63,088 nucleotides of DNA from an uncultured Clostridia bacterium (lineage in GTDB: Bacteria; Bacillota; Clostridia; Lachnospirales; Bianqueaceae), in contig CALWBZ010000076.1 in the NCBI GenBank assembly GCA_944376225.1, positions 1 to 63,088 of the forward strand. Direction: 5' to 3'. Shown here piece by piece: positions 46,661 through 55,140 of this stretch. Numbering within the stretch: position 1 is the stretch's first letter; every line of letters begins with the position of its first letter. The position numbers and the translations under genes are program-made. The notes beneath the pieces are model-generated. The model was not told where the DNA came from. It ran no database searches and saw only the letters and a list, made by a program, of their open reading frames with translations.

Positions 46661-47216
46661 GGATTTTACGCTCCCTTCCGTAGATGAAGATGCCCGCGGC
46701 GATGCAGACCAGCACAATAAGGATTACGTTGACCGACAGGAAGGCCACCAAGATAAAGGAAAGTACGGCCGTAATCAGGGCGACGCCCCGGCTTTCCTTC
46801 CAGACGGACGAGCTCAGGCCGCAGACCACGTCGCAGATGACCGCGGCCACGCCCGCCTGCATTCCCTGTAGGATGTACCGGATGGCGTCGACGGTAATGA
46901 ACCATGTATAGACATAGGAGATGGCGGTCAACAGGACGAGGGGCGGCAGAATGGTGCCCAGGATGGCGATGATGGCGCCGGGCCATCCGCCGGTCTTATA
47001 GCCCACCAGGATCGAGGCGTTGACGGCGATGGCGCCGGGAGAAGATTGGGCGATGGCGGTAAAATCCAGCATCTCCTTCTCGGAGATCCAGCCCAGCTTG
47101 TCCACGAACTGCTTTTTCATCAGAGAGACGATGACATAGCCTCCGCCAAAGGTAAAGGCGCTGATTTTGAATGTTTGCAGGAAGAGAGTGACGTAAAATT
47201 TTAGGTTCTTTTGCAC
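46644..47216 (-). CDS. Chromate transporter half-protein, first gene
   Basis: A 190-residue CHR-family protein starting at GTG 47216, with ggaggtg eight bases upstream. FTFGGGYVIVSLMKKQFVD and AQSSPGAIAVNASILVGYK are the family motifs. It overlaps its partner by 17 bases and is divergent from a LysR gene that probably controls the pair. Confidence 0.92.
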   Translation of the reverse strand: MQKNLKFYVTLFLQTFKISAFTFGGGYVIVSLMKKQFVDKLGWISEKEMLDFTAIAQSSPGAIAVNASILVGYKTGGWPGAIIAILGTILPPLVLLTAISYVYTWFITVDAIRYILQGMQAGVAAVICDVVCGLSSSVWKESRGVALITAVLSFILVAFLSVNVILIVLVCIAAGIFIYGRERKIHGTAP

Positions 47217-47246
47217 TCGGATTCACCTCCATGGGGAGTATACCAC

Positions 47247-47275
47247 TTGTTTTTCTATAATGGAACTACTATAAT
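47247..47275 (+). promoter_or_regulatory. Predicted promoter of the LysR gene in the divergent region
   Basis: TTGTTT (47247-47252), 17-base spacer, TATAAT (47270-47275). A GAAC ... GTTC dyad (47263-47266 and 47284-47287) around the -10 is a possible LysR site. The chromate-pair promoter on the other strand has TATACT (47242-47237) but no good -35. Confidence 0.55.
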
Positions 47276-47320
47276 ATAATATGGTTCATAGCAAAAAGAC
47301 TATGGAAGGGAGAGGAAATC

Positions 47321-48250
47321 ATGACATTACGGCATCTGCGCGTTTTTGTCGCGGTGGCGGATCAGGAAAGCGTTACGAAGGCGGCGAAGGAACTGTATAT
47401 CGCTCAACCCACGGTGAGCGTGGCGATCCGCGAGCTGGAAGAACATTATGGGATCTGTCTCTTCGAGCGGCTCAATAAGAGACTCAGGATCACGGAAGAA
47501 GGAAAACGGCTTTTAGGCTATGCCAGACACATCATAGGACTGTCGGAGGAGATGGAGCGGGCCGTTGGCGATCCGGATCAGCGGGGGCTGCTTCGCCTGG
47601 GATGCAGCGTGACGGCGGGAGCTTATTACGCGCCGAAGGCGGTGAAAAAACTGAAAGAATCCTGGCCGCAGCTCGAAGTCCGGGTGAGGGTACACGCCTC
47701 GGATGAGATCGAACGGCAGATCCTGAAGGATGAGCTGGATCTTGCGGTGATCGAGGGAGTGCCGCATTCGGAATATCTGGTCTGCGAACCGCTGATGGAC
47801 GACCGGATGATACCGGTGGCGTCTCCTTCCGCCTATCCGGAGGAGATGGATCTGCCCCGGCTTCTCGGCTGTCCGCTGCTTCTCAGAGAGCGGGGAAGCG
47901 GGGCCAGAGAAATCCTCGAACACGCGCTGGGAGTACGGGGATATAAGGCGGAGGCCGCCTGGGAGAGCAGCTCCGTCGAGGCCCTCAAGATGGCCGCCGG
48001 AGAGGGCGTGGGCATCGCCTTTCTGCCGGAACGACTGGTGGAGGACGAGATCCGCCGGGGGACACTCTTTGAGATTCGCATACCGGATTTCGTCATTCGA
48101 CGCACGATCCGCATGATCTATCATCGCAGCAAATATATATCCGCCGGGATGGAGGGATGGATGAGCCTGATCCGGCAGATCTTTGACTCACAGAAACATT
48201 ACACATCTTTACCGGAATTTCACGACGGGAAAGAAACAGATTTTACATAA
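47321..48250 (+). CDS. LysR-family transcriptional regulator
   Basis: A 309-residue regulator with an N-terminal winged helix (LRHLRVFVAVADQESVTKAA, LYIAQPTVSVAIRELEEHYG) and a C-terminal effector domain (about 90-295) of the CysB/CysL-like type (LRLGCSVTAGAYYAPKAVKK). It is divergent from the chromate transporter pair, the usual arrangement for autoregulated LysR control, so the pair is its likely target. The next operon starts 55 bases downstream on the same strand; no terminator is seen between. Confidence 0.93.
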   Translation: MTLRHLRVFVAVADQESVTKAAKELYIAQPTVSVAIRELEEHYGICLFERLNKRLRITEEGKRLLGYARHIIGLSEEMERAVGDPDQRGLLRLGCSVTAGAYYAPKAVKKLKESWPQLEVRVRVHASDEIERQILKDELDLAVIEGVPHSEYLVCEPLMDDRMIPVASPSAYPEEMDLPRLLGCPLLLRERGSGAREILEHALGVRGYKAEAAWESSSVEALKMAAGEGVGIAFLPERLVEDEIRRGTLFEIRIPDFVIRRTIRMIYHRSKYISAGMEGWMSLIRQIFDSQKHYTSLPEFHDGKETDFT

Positions 48251-48305
48251 GAAGCCTATACTCATAAGCGTTTGAAGATTAGAAGATATAAGGGAGAGAT
48301 AAAGG

Positions 48306-49106
48306 ATGAAGAACTCGATTTCGATGACACGTTTCGCGGCGACACTGGCAAAGAGCCTGGGAATCGCGGCGCCGAAAGAGGCGGACGAATCCGTCTCACT
48401 AGTAGAAGGATTATTAAGACGGCAGGGAGTGGAGACGGCCAAGAAGGTACTGATCTACAACCCGGACGCGGTGGGGCTGTGGCTGTTTCAGAAATACACG
48501 GAATGGTTCGCCCCCGTCCTGCGCCATACACAGTTGGGCGTGCCGGTATGCACGGTGCTGCCCTCGGTGACGCCGGTATGCTTCGGCACCATGTATACGG
48601 GGGTGGAACCCGCCGTACACGGCATCCGGAAATACGAGAAATACGTGCTGAAACAGGAATCCCTGTTTGACGTCCTCGCGGAATCGGGCAAGAAGACCGC
48701 CCTCGTAGCGGTGGAAAACTCCAGCATGGCCATCCTGTTCCAGGAGAGAAACATCGACTATTATATTCTTCCCTATGACGGAGAAGTGACGGATAAGGCG
48801 GAGGAACTCATCCGGGGCGGGGAATATGAGGTCGTCGTAGTTTACAATCAGGAGTACGACGACGTGATGCATCGGACTTTTCCGGAATCCGAGGAGTCCC
48901 TCGCGGCCCTGAAACATCATATCGAAGCCTTTGACAGGCTGGCATCGGCGGCGGAAGAGAGCTGGAAAAAAGAGGACAGCCTGATCTGCTGGGCCACCGA
49001 CCACGGCATTCATACCAACGAGCAGGGACACGGCGCCCATGGGGCGGACGTCGAGGAAGATCTAAATGTCATGCATTTCTTCGGCGCTTGGAAAGGAGAG
49101 GCGTAA
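48306..49106 (+). CDS. Alkaline-phosphatase-superfamily phosphodiesterase
   Basis: A 266-residue protein with the metal-ligand pattern of nucleotide pyrophosphatase/phosphodiesterases: a first Asp in VLIYNPDAVG, the candidate nucleophile Thr in LPSVTPVCFGTMYTG, and the C-terminal DHGIHTNEQGHGAHG block. No signal peptide is present, so it acts in the cytoplasm. It is short for the family but appears complete. Its stop is directly followed by the ATG of the ABC ATPase, so it is one operon with an UgpB-like importer. It may hydrolyse an imported phosphodiester or phosphorylated sugar (inference). Confidence 0.82.
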   Translation: MKNSISMTRFAATLAKSLGIAAPKEADESVSLVEGLLRRQGVETAKKVLIYNPDAVGLWLFQKYTEWFAPVLRHTQLGVPVCTVLPSVTPVCFGTMYTGVEPAVHGIRKYEKYVLKQESLFDVLAESGKKTALVAVENSSMAILFQERNIDYYILPYDGEVTDKAEELIRGGEYEVVVVYNQEYDDVMHRTFPESEESLAALKHHIEAFDRLASAAEESWKKEDSLICWATDHGIHTNEQGHGAHGADVEEDLNVMHFFGAWKGEA

Positions 49107-50222
49107 ATGAGTAAGATCGAACTTCGTGACCTGACCAAATCCTACGACGGGAAGGTCAATATCCTGGAGAAGATTAACCTGGAGGTGGAGGAAGGGGAGT
49201 TTTACGTGCTGGTAGGGCCCTCCGGATGCGGCAAGAGCACCCTCCTGCGGGTGATCGCGGGGCTGGAGAAAATCACCGACGGGACGCTTAAGATCGACGG
49301 AAAGACGGCCAATCATATGCTGCCGAAGGATCGCAGCCTATCCATGGTGTTTCAGAATTATGCCCTGTATCCCCACATGACGGTTAAGGACAACATCCTG
49401 TTCGGGCTGGATGTGAAGAAGGTGCCCAAGGAGGAACAGAAACGCCGTCTGGCGGAGGCAGCCGAGATGCTGGGCCTGACCCCTTATCTAAAGAGAAAGC
49501 CCAGGGAGCTGTCCGGTGGGCAGCGTCAGCGCGTGGCCCTGGCCAGAAGCGTGTGCAGCCAGGCGCCCCTGTGCCTGATGGACGAGCCCCTGTCCAACTT
49601 GGACGCGAAGCTGAGGGGACAGATGCGTACGGAGATCCGCCGTCTGCAGAAAAAGCTGGGGCTGACGGTCATCTACGTGACCCACGACCAGGTGGAGGCG
49701 ATGACCATGGGCGATCGGATCATGGTCTTGCAGGGCGGGAAGATCCAGCAGACGGGAACGCCCCTGGAACTCTATAACGAACCGGCTAATACTTTTGTCG
49801 CCGGCTTCATCGGCTCTCCCCAGATGAACCTGGCCCGGGCGCGGATGACGGACATGGGATTGATACTCAATGACAGCCTGCTCATGCCTGTCAGCGAGGA
49901 GGAAAGAGGGCGTCTGCCCCAGGGCGGCCGGTGGCAGATCGGCGTGCGGGCCGAACAGATCGAATTGGCCGCCGCGGGGGACCCGCTGGCCATCCCGGTG
50001 AGAGTGGTCAACACGGAGATGATGGGAAACGAGACCCAGGTGCTCTTCGAGGTGGGAAAAGAACTGTTCACGGCCCGTTGGACGGGACAGTATCTGATCG
50101 AGGCCGGCCAGGATTTGGCGATCCGCCTATCCGCCGATTCGTTCCATTTCTTTGACGAGGCTTCGGGCATGCTGACGCGCGCCGCGCTGCAGATCAAGGG
50201 GCACGCGGCCCTCACCGCCTGA
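49107..50222 (+). CDS. Sugar/glycerol-phosphate ABC transporter ATPase, UgpC/MsmX-like
   Basis: A 371-residue ATPase: Walker A GPSGCGKSTLL at about residues 36-46, signature LSGGQRQRVALARS, Walker B LCLMDEPLSNLDAKLR, H-loop VTHDQVEAMTMGDRI, and a C-terminal TOBE regulatory domain (about 290-365). It energises the two permeases that follow. It could also serve the LplA-type importer at the left of the window, which lacks its own ATPase (inference). Confidence 0.95.
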   Translation: MSKIELRDLTKSYDGKVNILEKINLEVEEGEFYVLVGPSGCGKSTLLRVIAGLEKITDGTLKIDGKTANHMLPKDRSLSMVFQNYALYPHMTVKDNILFGLDVKKVPKEEQKRRLAEAAEMLGLTPYLKRKPRELSGGQRQRVALARSVCSQAPLCLMDEPLSNLDAKLRGQMRTEIRRLQKKLGLTVIYVTHDQVEAMTMGDRIMVLQGGKIQQTGTPLELYNEPANTFVAGFIGSPQMNLARARMTDMGLILNDSLLMPVSEEERGRLPQGGRWQIGVRAEQIELAAAGDPLAIPVRVVNTEMMGNETQVLFEVGKELFTARWTGQYLIEAGQDLAIRLSADSFHFFDEASGMLTRAALQIKGHAALTA

Positions 50223-50236
50223 TGGAGGGGAAAAGA

Positions 50237-51142
50237 ATGGCGCGAAAAAACAAAAAGGAGGCGGAGGAGAAGCAGAAGAAGCCCCTTCCGTTATGGATCA
50301 TCTATCTGCTGCCTTCCATGCTGATTTTCACCCTGTTCGTCATCTATCCCTTCGTTAAGACGATTGTCACCAGCTTCTTCGCGACCTCCAACACGGGGGC
50401 GCTGACACAGATGGTGGGACTCTCCAACTACATCAGTCTCTTTACCAGCGAGACCTACCTTCATTCCCTGGGAACCACCTTCCTGTATACGATTCTGACC
50501 GTTCCCCTGACGGTGGTGATCTCCCTTTTGCTGGCGGTGCTCTCTTCCAGCAATCTGCCGGGCATGGGCGTGTTCCGCACGATCTTCTCCTCCACCATGG
50601 GCATCTCCGTGGCGGCGGGTTCCGTGTTCTGGAACCTCCTGTTCCATCCCACGGCAGGGCTCTTGAACCGGGTTGTCCAGTGGTTCGGCGGGGAGCCCAT
50701 CGGGTGGCTCACCGATACGAATTTCGCCGTCTATTCCATCGCGGCCGTATCTATTTGGATGAACATCGGTTTTTCCTACCTCGTGCTCATGGGCGGGCTG
50801 AAAAATATCGACGATTCCCATTATGAGAGCGTGGAGATCGTGGGCGGCGGATTCTTCTACCGGCTGCGGAAGGTGACGATTCCCCTCATCTCCCCGTCCC
50901 TGTTCTTCGTGGTGACGATTTCGCTGATTAACGCCTTCCAGTCCTTCGGCCTGATCGACATGCTGACCGGCGGCGGACCCAACAACAGCACAAACCTGAT
51001 GGTGTATAAGCTGTATAACGACGCCTTCGTAAACTTCCGGTTCGGCTCGGCCTCGGCCCAGGGGATCGTCCTGTTCATCCTGATCTTCCTGATCTCGCGG
51101 CTTCAGACGAAGCTGACGGAAAGGTTGGTGACCTACCAATGA
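50237..51142 (+). CDS. Sugar ABC transporter permease, UgpA-like
   Basis: A 301-residue permease. ATG 50237 has ggagggg six bases upstream; ATG 50222 overlaps the previous stop and has no site. A basic N-terminus (ARKNKKEAEEKQKK) precedes six membrane spans and the EAA loop YESVEIVGGGFFYRLRKVTI. It pairs with the next permease, which it overlaps by four bases. Confidence 0.93.
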   Translation: MARKNKKEAEEKQKKPLPLWIIYLLPSMLIFTLFVIYPFVKTIVTSFFATSNTGALTQMVGLSNYISLFTSETYLHSLGTTFLYTILTVPLTVVISLLLAVLSSSNLPGMGVFRTIFSSTMGISVAAGSVFWNLLFHPTAGLLNRVVQWFGGEPIGWLTDTNFAVYSIAAVSIWMNIGFSYLVLMGGLKNIDDSHYESVEIVGGGFFYRLRKVTIPLISPSLFFVVTISLINAFQSFGLIDMLTGGGPNNSTNLMVYKLYNDAFVNFRFGSASAQGIVLFILIFLISRLQTKLTERLVTYQ

Positions 51143-51951
51143 AAAAGACTCAGATTGCCATTACATACGTTATCTTGCTGATCGCGGCCGTCTTCATGTG
51201 TTTTCCGGTGCTGTTCTCTCTATCCCTTAGTTTCTCCGATCTGTCGGATATCCTGCGAGGGGATTACATTCCCGATTCGCTGAATTGGACGAACTACGTC
51301 AACGCCTTCAACACGCAGCCGCTCCTGCATTACATGATTAACTCGGCCATCACCGGCGTTCTCTCCACAACGCTGCAAATCATCTTCGCTTTGTTGGCGG
51401 CCTACGCCATCGTCTTCATTCCCTTCAGGGGCAAGAAGATCGTCTTTATGATCATGATGGCCACGATGATGATTCCCGGCGAGGTGCTGGTCATCTCCAA
51501 CTTCCAGACCATCCGTTCTTGGAATCTGCTTAATACCTATGCCGGGCTGATTCTGCCGGGTCTGGCTTCCACCTTTGGAATCTTCCTGTTCCGGCAGAAC
51601 ATGATGCAGATTCCCCGGGAGCTGAAGGAGGCTTCCACGGTGGTGGGCATCTCGGATTTCGGTTTCTTCATCAAGGTGGTGGCGCCCATGGTGAAAAACA
51701 CGGTCGTCACACTGGCCATCTACTTCTTCCTGGTCAGCTGGAACTCCTACATGTGGCCCCTCCTGTCTACCACCAAGGATACGGTGCGGACCGTGCAGAT
51801 CGGACTCAGACAGCTGCAAAACACCGAGGCGGTGAGCGACTACGGCATGATGGCCGCCGGCGCTATGATTACCTCGCTACCCACTTTGCTTTTAATCTTC
51901 TTCGGTCAGAAACGCCTGCAGGAAGGCATGACCAAGGGAGCATTAAAATAA
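51139..51951 (+). CDS. Sugar ABC transporter permease, UgpE-like
   Basis: A 270-residue permease with six membrane spans and EAA loop PRELKEASTVVGISDFGFFI. It overlaps the first permease gene (ATGA) and is followed by the binding-protein gene after 25 bases. UgpE/MalG-type by position and motif. Confidence 0.93.
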   Translation: MKKTQIAITYVILLIAAVFMCFPVLFSLSLSFSDLSDILRGDYIPDSLNWTNYVNAFNTQPLLHYMINSAITGVLSTTLQIIFALLAAYAIVFIPFRGKKIVFMIMMATMMIPGEVLVISNFQTIRSWNLLNTYAGLILPGLASTFGIFLFRQNMMQIPRELKEASTVVGISDFGFFIKVVAPMVKNTVVTLAIYFFLVSWNSYMWPLLSTTKDTVRTVQIGLRQLQNTEAVSDYGMMAAGAMITSLPTLLLIFFGQKRLQEGMTKGALK

Positions 51952-51976
51952 ATATTGAAAATAGGAGATATGGAAA

Positions 51977-53320
51977 ATGAAAAAAAGATTTGGAAAACGA
52001 TTCGCAGCCATGCTGATCAGCCTACTGACGCTTCTTATGGCCTTCGGCGGATGCGCGGACAGCGCCTCCGGGGGGAGTTCCACCCAGACGGCAGAGGGAA
52101 AGACGGAGATCCTCTTTTGGCACTCCATGAGCGGAGCCAATCAGGAAGTACTGAATAAAATTGTGGACGGATTTAACGCGAGCCAGGACGAGTATGTGGT
52201 GGTGGCGGAGAACCAGGGTTCTTATGACGAGTCCACCGGCAAGTTTTTCAACATGGCGAACGGCGCGGGCAGCGCCCACATCATCCAGATTGGGGAGCAG
52301 AACCTGCAATCCATGATCGATTCCGGCATGATCGCCTCCATCAGCGATTTGATCGAAAAATACAGTTTTGACGACAGCGACCTGCTGGAACAGGTGGTCA
52401 ACTTCTACACCGTGGGAGACACGCTGTATGTGATGCCCTTCAACTGCTCATCTCCGGTGGTATACTACAATAAAGAGGTGTTCGACGCCGCGGGTTATAC
52501 CGAATTCCCCAGTACCTTCGAGGGGATCAGCGAGGCCGCTGCCGCCATTGCCGGGCAAGACAGCAGCATCAAGCCTGTCGGCATGTATGCCTACGGTTAC
52601 GCGCTGGATCAGATGGTGACCAACATGGGCGGATACATCATCAACAACGAGAACGGCCGCGCATCCCGTGCCACGGAGGTTTCCTACCAGGAGCAGATTA
52701 CTAAAATTTACGATTGGATTAAGAGTCTTCAGGATGGGGGCTACCTTCTGAACTATGGTACGGACGGCACCAACACGATCAGCGGATTTACCCAGCGGCA
52801 GATCGGCATGTTTATCGCCAGCTCCGCCAGCGCTCGCAATGTCATCGACAGCAGCGAATTTGAAGTAGGCGTCGCGCCTCTGCCGGTACCCGAGGGCGTG
52901 GAGGCCCAGGGCGTGTACGCCGGAGGCGGCGCGCTGTGCGCGGCGGCGGGCATGGACGAGCAGACCGAGAAAGGGGTCATGGCGTTCTTTACCTACGTGA
53001 CTTCTCCGGAAGTGCAGGCCGAATGGGCCAGCGGCACCGGCTATTTCCCCATCTGCCACGGCGCCTATGAGACCGATACGATGAAGGCGACCTACGAGGA
53101 ATTGCCCCAGCTCCAGGTGGCCGCCGAGCAGCTTTTGAACTCCCAGGTCAATTCCGTCACGGCGGGTCCGCTCCTGTCCCAGCTGCCCCAGCTTCGGACA
53201 GACCTGCAGAGCGCGCTGGAAGCCGTCTTCAACGGATCCGAGGTGGCTCCCGCGGTAGAACAGGCCGTATCCAGCACCAACAGCGCCATCGCCAGCGCCA
53301 ATGAGGGCGTAGCGGGCTAA
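51977..53320 (+). CDS. Extracellular solute-binding lipoprotein, UgpB-like
   Basis: A 447-residue lipoprotein with a signal peptide ending in FGGC (C26). EILFWHSMSGANQEVLNKIV, the YVMPFNCSSPVVYYNKEVFD block and a C-terminal LPQLRTDLQSALEAVF match the glycerol-3-phosphate binding protein UgpB better than maltose or raffinose binders; in UgpB these regions line the ligand pocket. With the phosphodiesterase at the head of the operon, uptake of a phospho-ligand such as sn-glycerol-3-phosphate or a glycerophosphodiester is plausible. This assignment is by recognition of motifs, not alignment. Confidence 0.85.
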   Translation: MKKRFGKRFAAMLISLLTLLMAFGGCADSASGGSSTQTAEGKTEILFWHSMSGANQEVLNKIVDGFNASQDEYVVVAENQGSYDESTGKFFNMANGAGSAHIIQIGEQNLQSMIDSGMIASISDLIEKYSFDDSDLLEQVVNFYTVGDTLYVMPFNCSSPVVYYNKEVFDAAGYTEFPSTFEGISEAAAAIAGQDSSIKPVGMYAYGYALDQMVTNMGGYIINNENGRASRATEVSYQEQITKIYDWIKSLQDGGYLLNYGTDGTNTISGFTQRQIGMFIASSASARNVIDSSEFEVGVAPLPVPEGVEAQGVYAGGGALCAAAGMDEQTEKGVMAFFTYVTSPEVQAEWASGTGYFPICHGAYETDTMKATYEELPQLQVAAEQLLNSQVNSVTAGPLLSQLPQLRTDLQSALEAVFNGSEVAPAVEQAVSSTNSAIASANEGVAG

Positions 53321-53342
53321 GTAGGATCAAAATGGAGTAGAG

Positions 53343-53374
53343 CTCCCTTCTCTGGTATGGAGAAGGGGGTTTTT
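53343..53374 (+). terminator. Intrinsic terminator of the UgpB-like importer operon
   Basis: Stem ctcccttctc with gagaagggg, followed by a T-run. Confidence 0.88.
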
Positions 53375-53419
53375 GGCGTTAATGCAGGTATTTTTTGTGG
53401 AAACGAGAGGAGGCGCGTA

Positions 53420-53448
53420 TTGACAGAAGGAATGTAAAACGATATACT
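53420..53448 (+). promoter_or_regulatory. Predicted promoter of the ABC exporter-fucosidase operon
   Basis: TTGACA (53420-53425), 17-base spacer, TATACT (53443-53448). It lies inside the longer frame that opens at 53395 and therefore supports the start at 53509. Confidence 0.85.
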
Positions 53449-53508
53449 GAAACCGTGGACAAATTCTATAATGAGATTGGGTATCCTCTAAGAGGGGGCG
53501 AGAGAAGC

Positions 53509-55140
53509 ATGCGGAAGATAACCCACATGAAGGATTGGAAGCTGAAATTATTCATACCGGCCGTTGTGATCGGCGTCCTGTATAGCGCGTTAAGCATTTT
53601 TCTACCCGCCCTATCCGGAGAGATGATCAATTCTATTCTTGCGTCAGGGGAGAATGATTTCTCGCTCATATACGCCTATATACTGCTGAGCGCGGTCAAT
53701 ATCGGGATGGCCATGGGGGATCAGTACGTCAATATCATATATATCGCCGTCCAAAAGAAGGAATTCAGGAAGAAGATATTTGAGGCGTATTTATTAAAAG
53801 GAATATCCCCAAGCGACATCCCGTCTGTTTCTTCCCTCATCAATAACGATGTTCCTGTTATTTCAAAACAGTATTTCGCGGGAACAATCGATATCATCAA
53901 GTGCGTATGTATGATTTTATTTTCGGCGACGGTCTTATTCTTCGCGAACGCGGTAATGGCATGCATCATTATCATTATCAGTATACTGATCTTATGCGTG
54001 CCCAAATTGTTTAAGAAAACAGGAAAGCTGGCAAGGGGAGAGTATTCAGAAGCGATTTCCCGGTATAATACCGTTACGCAGATGTTCTTAAAGGGAAATT
54101 CTGTGGTTCGTATGTATAACTTTTTCAAGAAAACAAGGATCCGGGCCGAGGCAGAAAACGAAGAAATATTAAGAAAAGAAGGAACTATCAATCGATATCA
54201 GACTTTCATCTACGGAATCACAAGCTTTTTGGAGATTACCAAGACGGTATTTGTTCTAATCCTCGGGATTATTCTGGTGAACGCCCATACGATTACCATC
54301 GGAACATTGATTACGGTCATTCAATTAGCGGAGATGCTAGGCGCGCCCATGGAATATTTAGCGGCCTTATTACACAGCAAGAACGAGGTGCAGGATCTGG
54401 TCAAGAAATATAAGAGGGCCACATATGTCGAGGAGAATAAAAGGGAGTCTTGTAATTTATCCTTCGATCCCAATTTGGGCGTCGAGGTTCGGGACTTAAC
54501 GTATCAAATAGCGGATAAAGTCATTTTCGATCATATCTCATACACTTTCAAAGCGGGGAAAAAATATCTGTTATCCGGAGAAAGCGGCTGTGGGAAGACG
54601 ACGTTATTAAGGCTCATCGCTGGATTGGGAGATGATTCCTATCAGGGAAGCATTCTGATTGATGGAGTGGATGTTAGAACGATTCCACGAGAAACATTAT
54701 ATAAAAAAGTCTGTCTCGCGTTTCAAGAACCGTTTTTATTCTATATATCCTTAAAGGAAAACATAGTATTGGATAGAGCGATCGGCCAAGATAAATATAT
54801 GGATATTATAAGTCGATTAGGGCTTGAAGGATTGTTGGATAGAGAAAGCCAGGGAGAATGGACACCGGAAGAGGTGGAGAACCTATCGGGTGGAGAAAAG
54901 CAGCGGATCGCGTTAGCAAGGACATTCGCGGGAAGTCCGGAAATCCTTTTGCTGGACGAACCCACATCATTCCTGGATCCGGATCATACAAAGAAAGTAG
55001 AAGAGCTGATTTCAAACGAAGAGGCGACGATCATACATATATGCCATAAGGTTTTGCCGTCAAGTCTGAAAAACTACGACGTACAATTGTCTCTTATAAA
55101 TGGAAAGCTATATAAGAAAGAAAGGAGCATAAGAACATGA
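53509..55140 (+). CDS. ABC exporter-type half-transporter (membrane domain plus ATPase)
   Basis: A 543-residue protein; ATG 53509 follows gaggggg ten bases upstream. Residues 1-300 form a type IV exporter membrane domain with about six helices; the ATPase follows with Walker A GESGCGKTT at about 357, signature LSGGEKQRIALAR at about 459 and Walker B EILLLDEPTSFLDPDHT. It would work as a homodimer, exporting a lipid, peptide or drug-like molecule. The H-loop reads ICHKVL. The gene is visibly AT-richer than its neighbours, which suggests acquisition. Its stop overlaps the fucosidase start. Confidence 0.88.
   Translation: MRKITHMKDWKLKLFIPAVVIGVLYSALSIFLPALSGEMINSILASGENDFSLIYAYILLSAVNIGMAMGDQYVNIIYIAVQKKEFRKKIFEAYLLKGISPSDIPSVSSLINNDVPVISKQYFAGTIDIIKCVCMILFSATVLFFANAVMACIIIIISILILCVPKLFKKTGKLARGEYSEAISRYNTVTQMFLKGNSVVRMYNFFKKTRIRAEAENEEILRKEGTINRYQTFIYGITSFLEITKTVFVLILGIILVNAHTITIGTLITVIQLAEMLGAPMEYLAALLHSKNEVQDLVKKYKRATYVEENKRESCNLSFDPNLGVEVRDLTYQIADKVIFDHISYTFKAGKKYLLSGESGCGKTTLLRLIAGLGDDSYQGSILIDGVDVRTIPRETLYKKVCLAFQEPFLFYISLKENIVLDRAIGQDKYMDIISRLGLEGLLDRESQGEWTPEEVENLSGGEKQRIALARTFAGSPEILLLDEPTSFLDPDHTKKVEELISNEEATIIHICHKVLPSSLKNYDVQLSLINGKLYKKERSIRT

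Noticed and set aside
48257..48269. TATACT with an ACTCATAAG word before the phosphodiesterase gene, similar to the decamer at 58075
   Set aside because: Only one copy, no palindromic partner and no -35 box; a chance match is likely.
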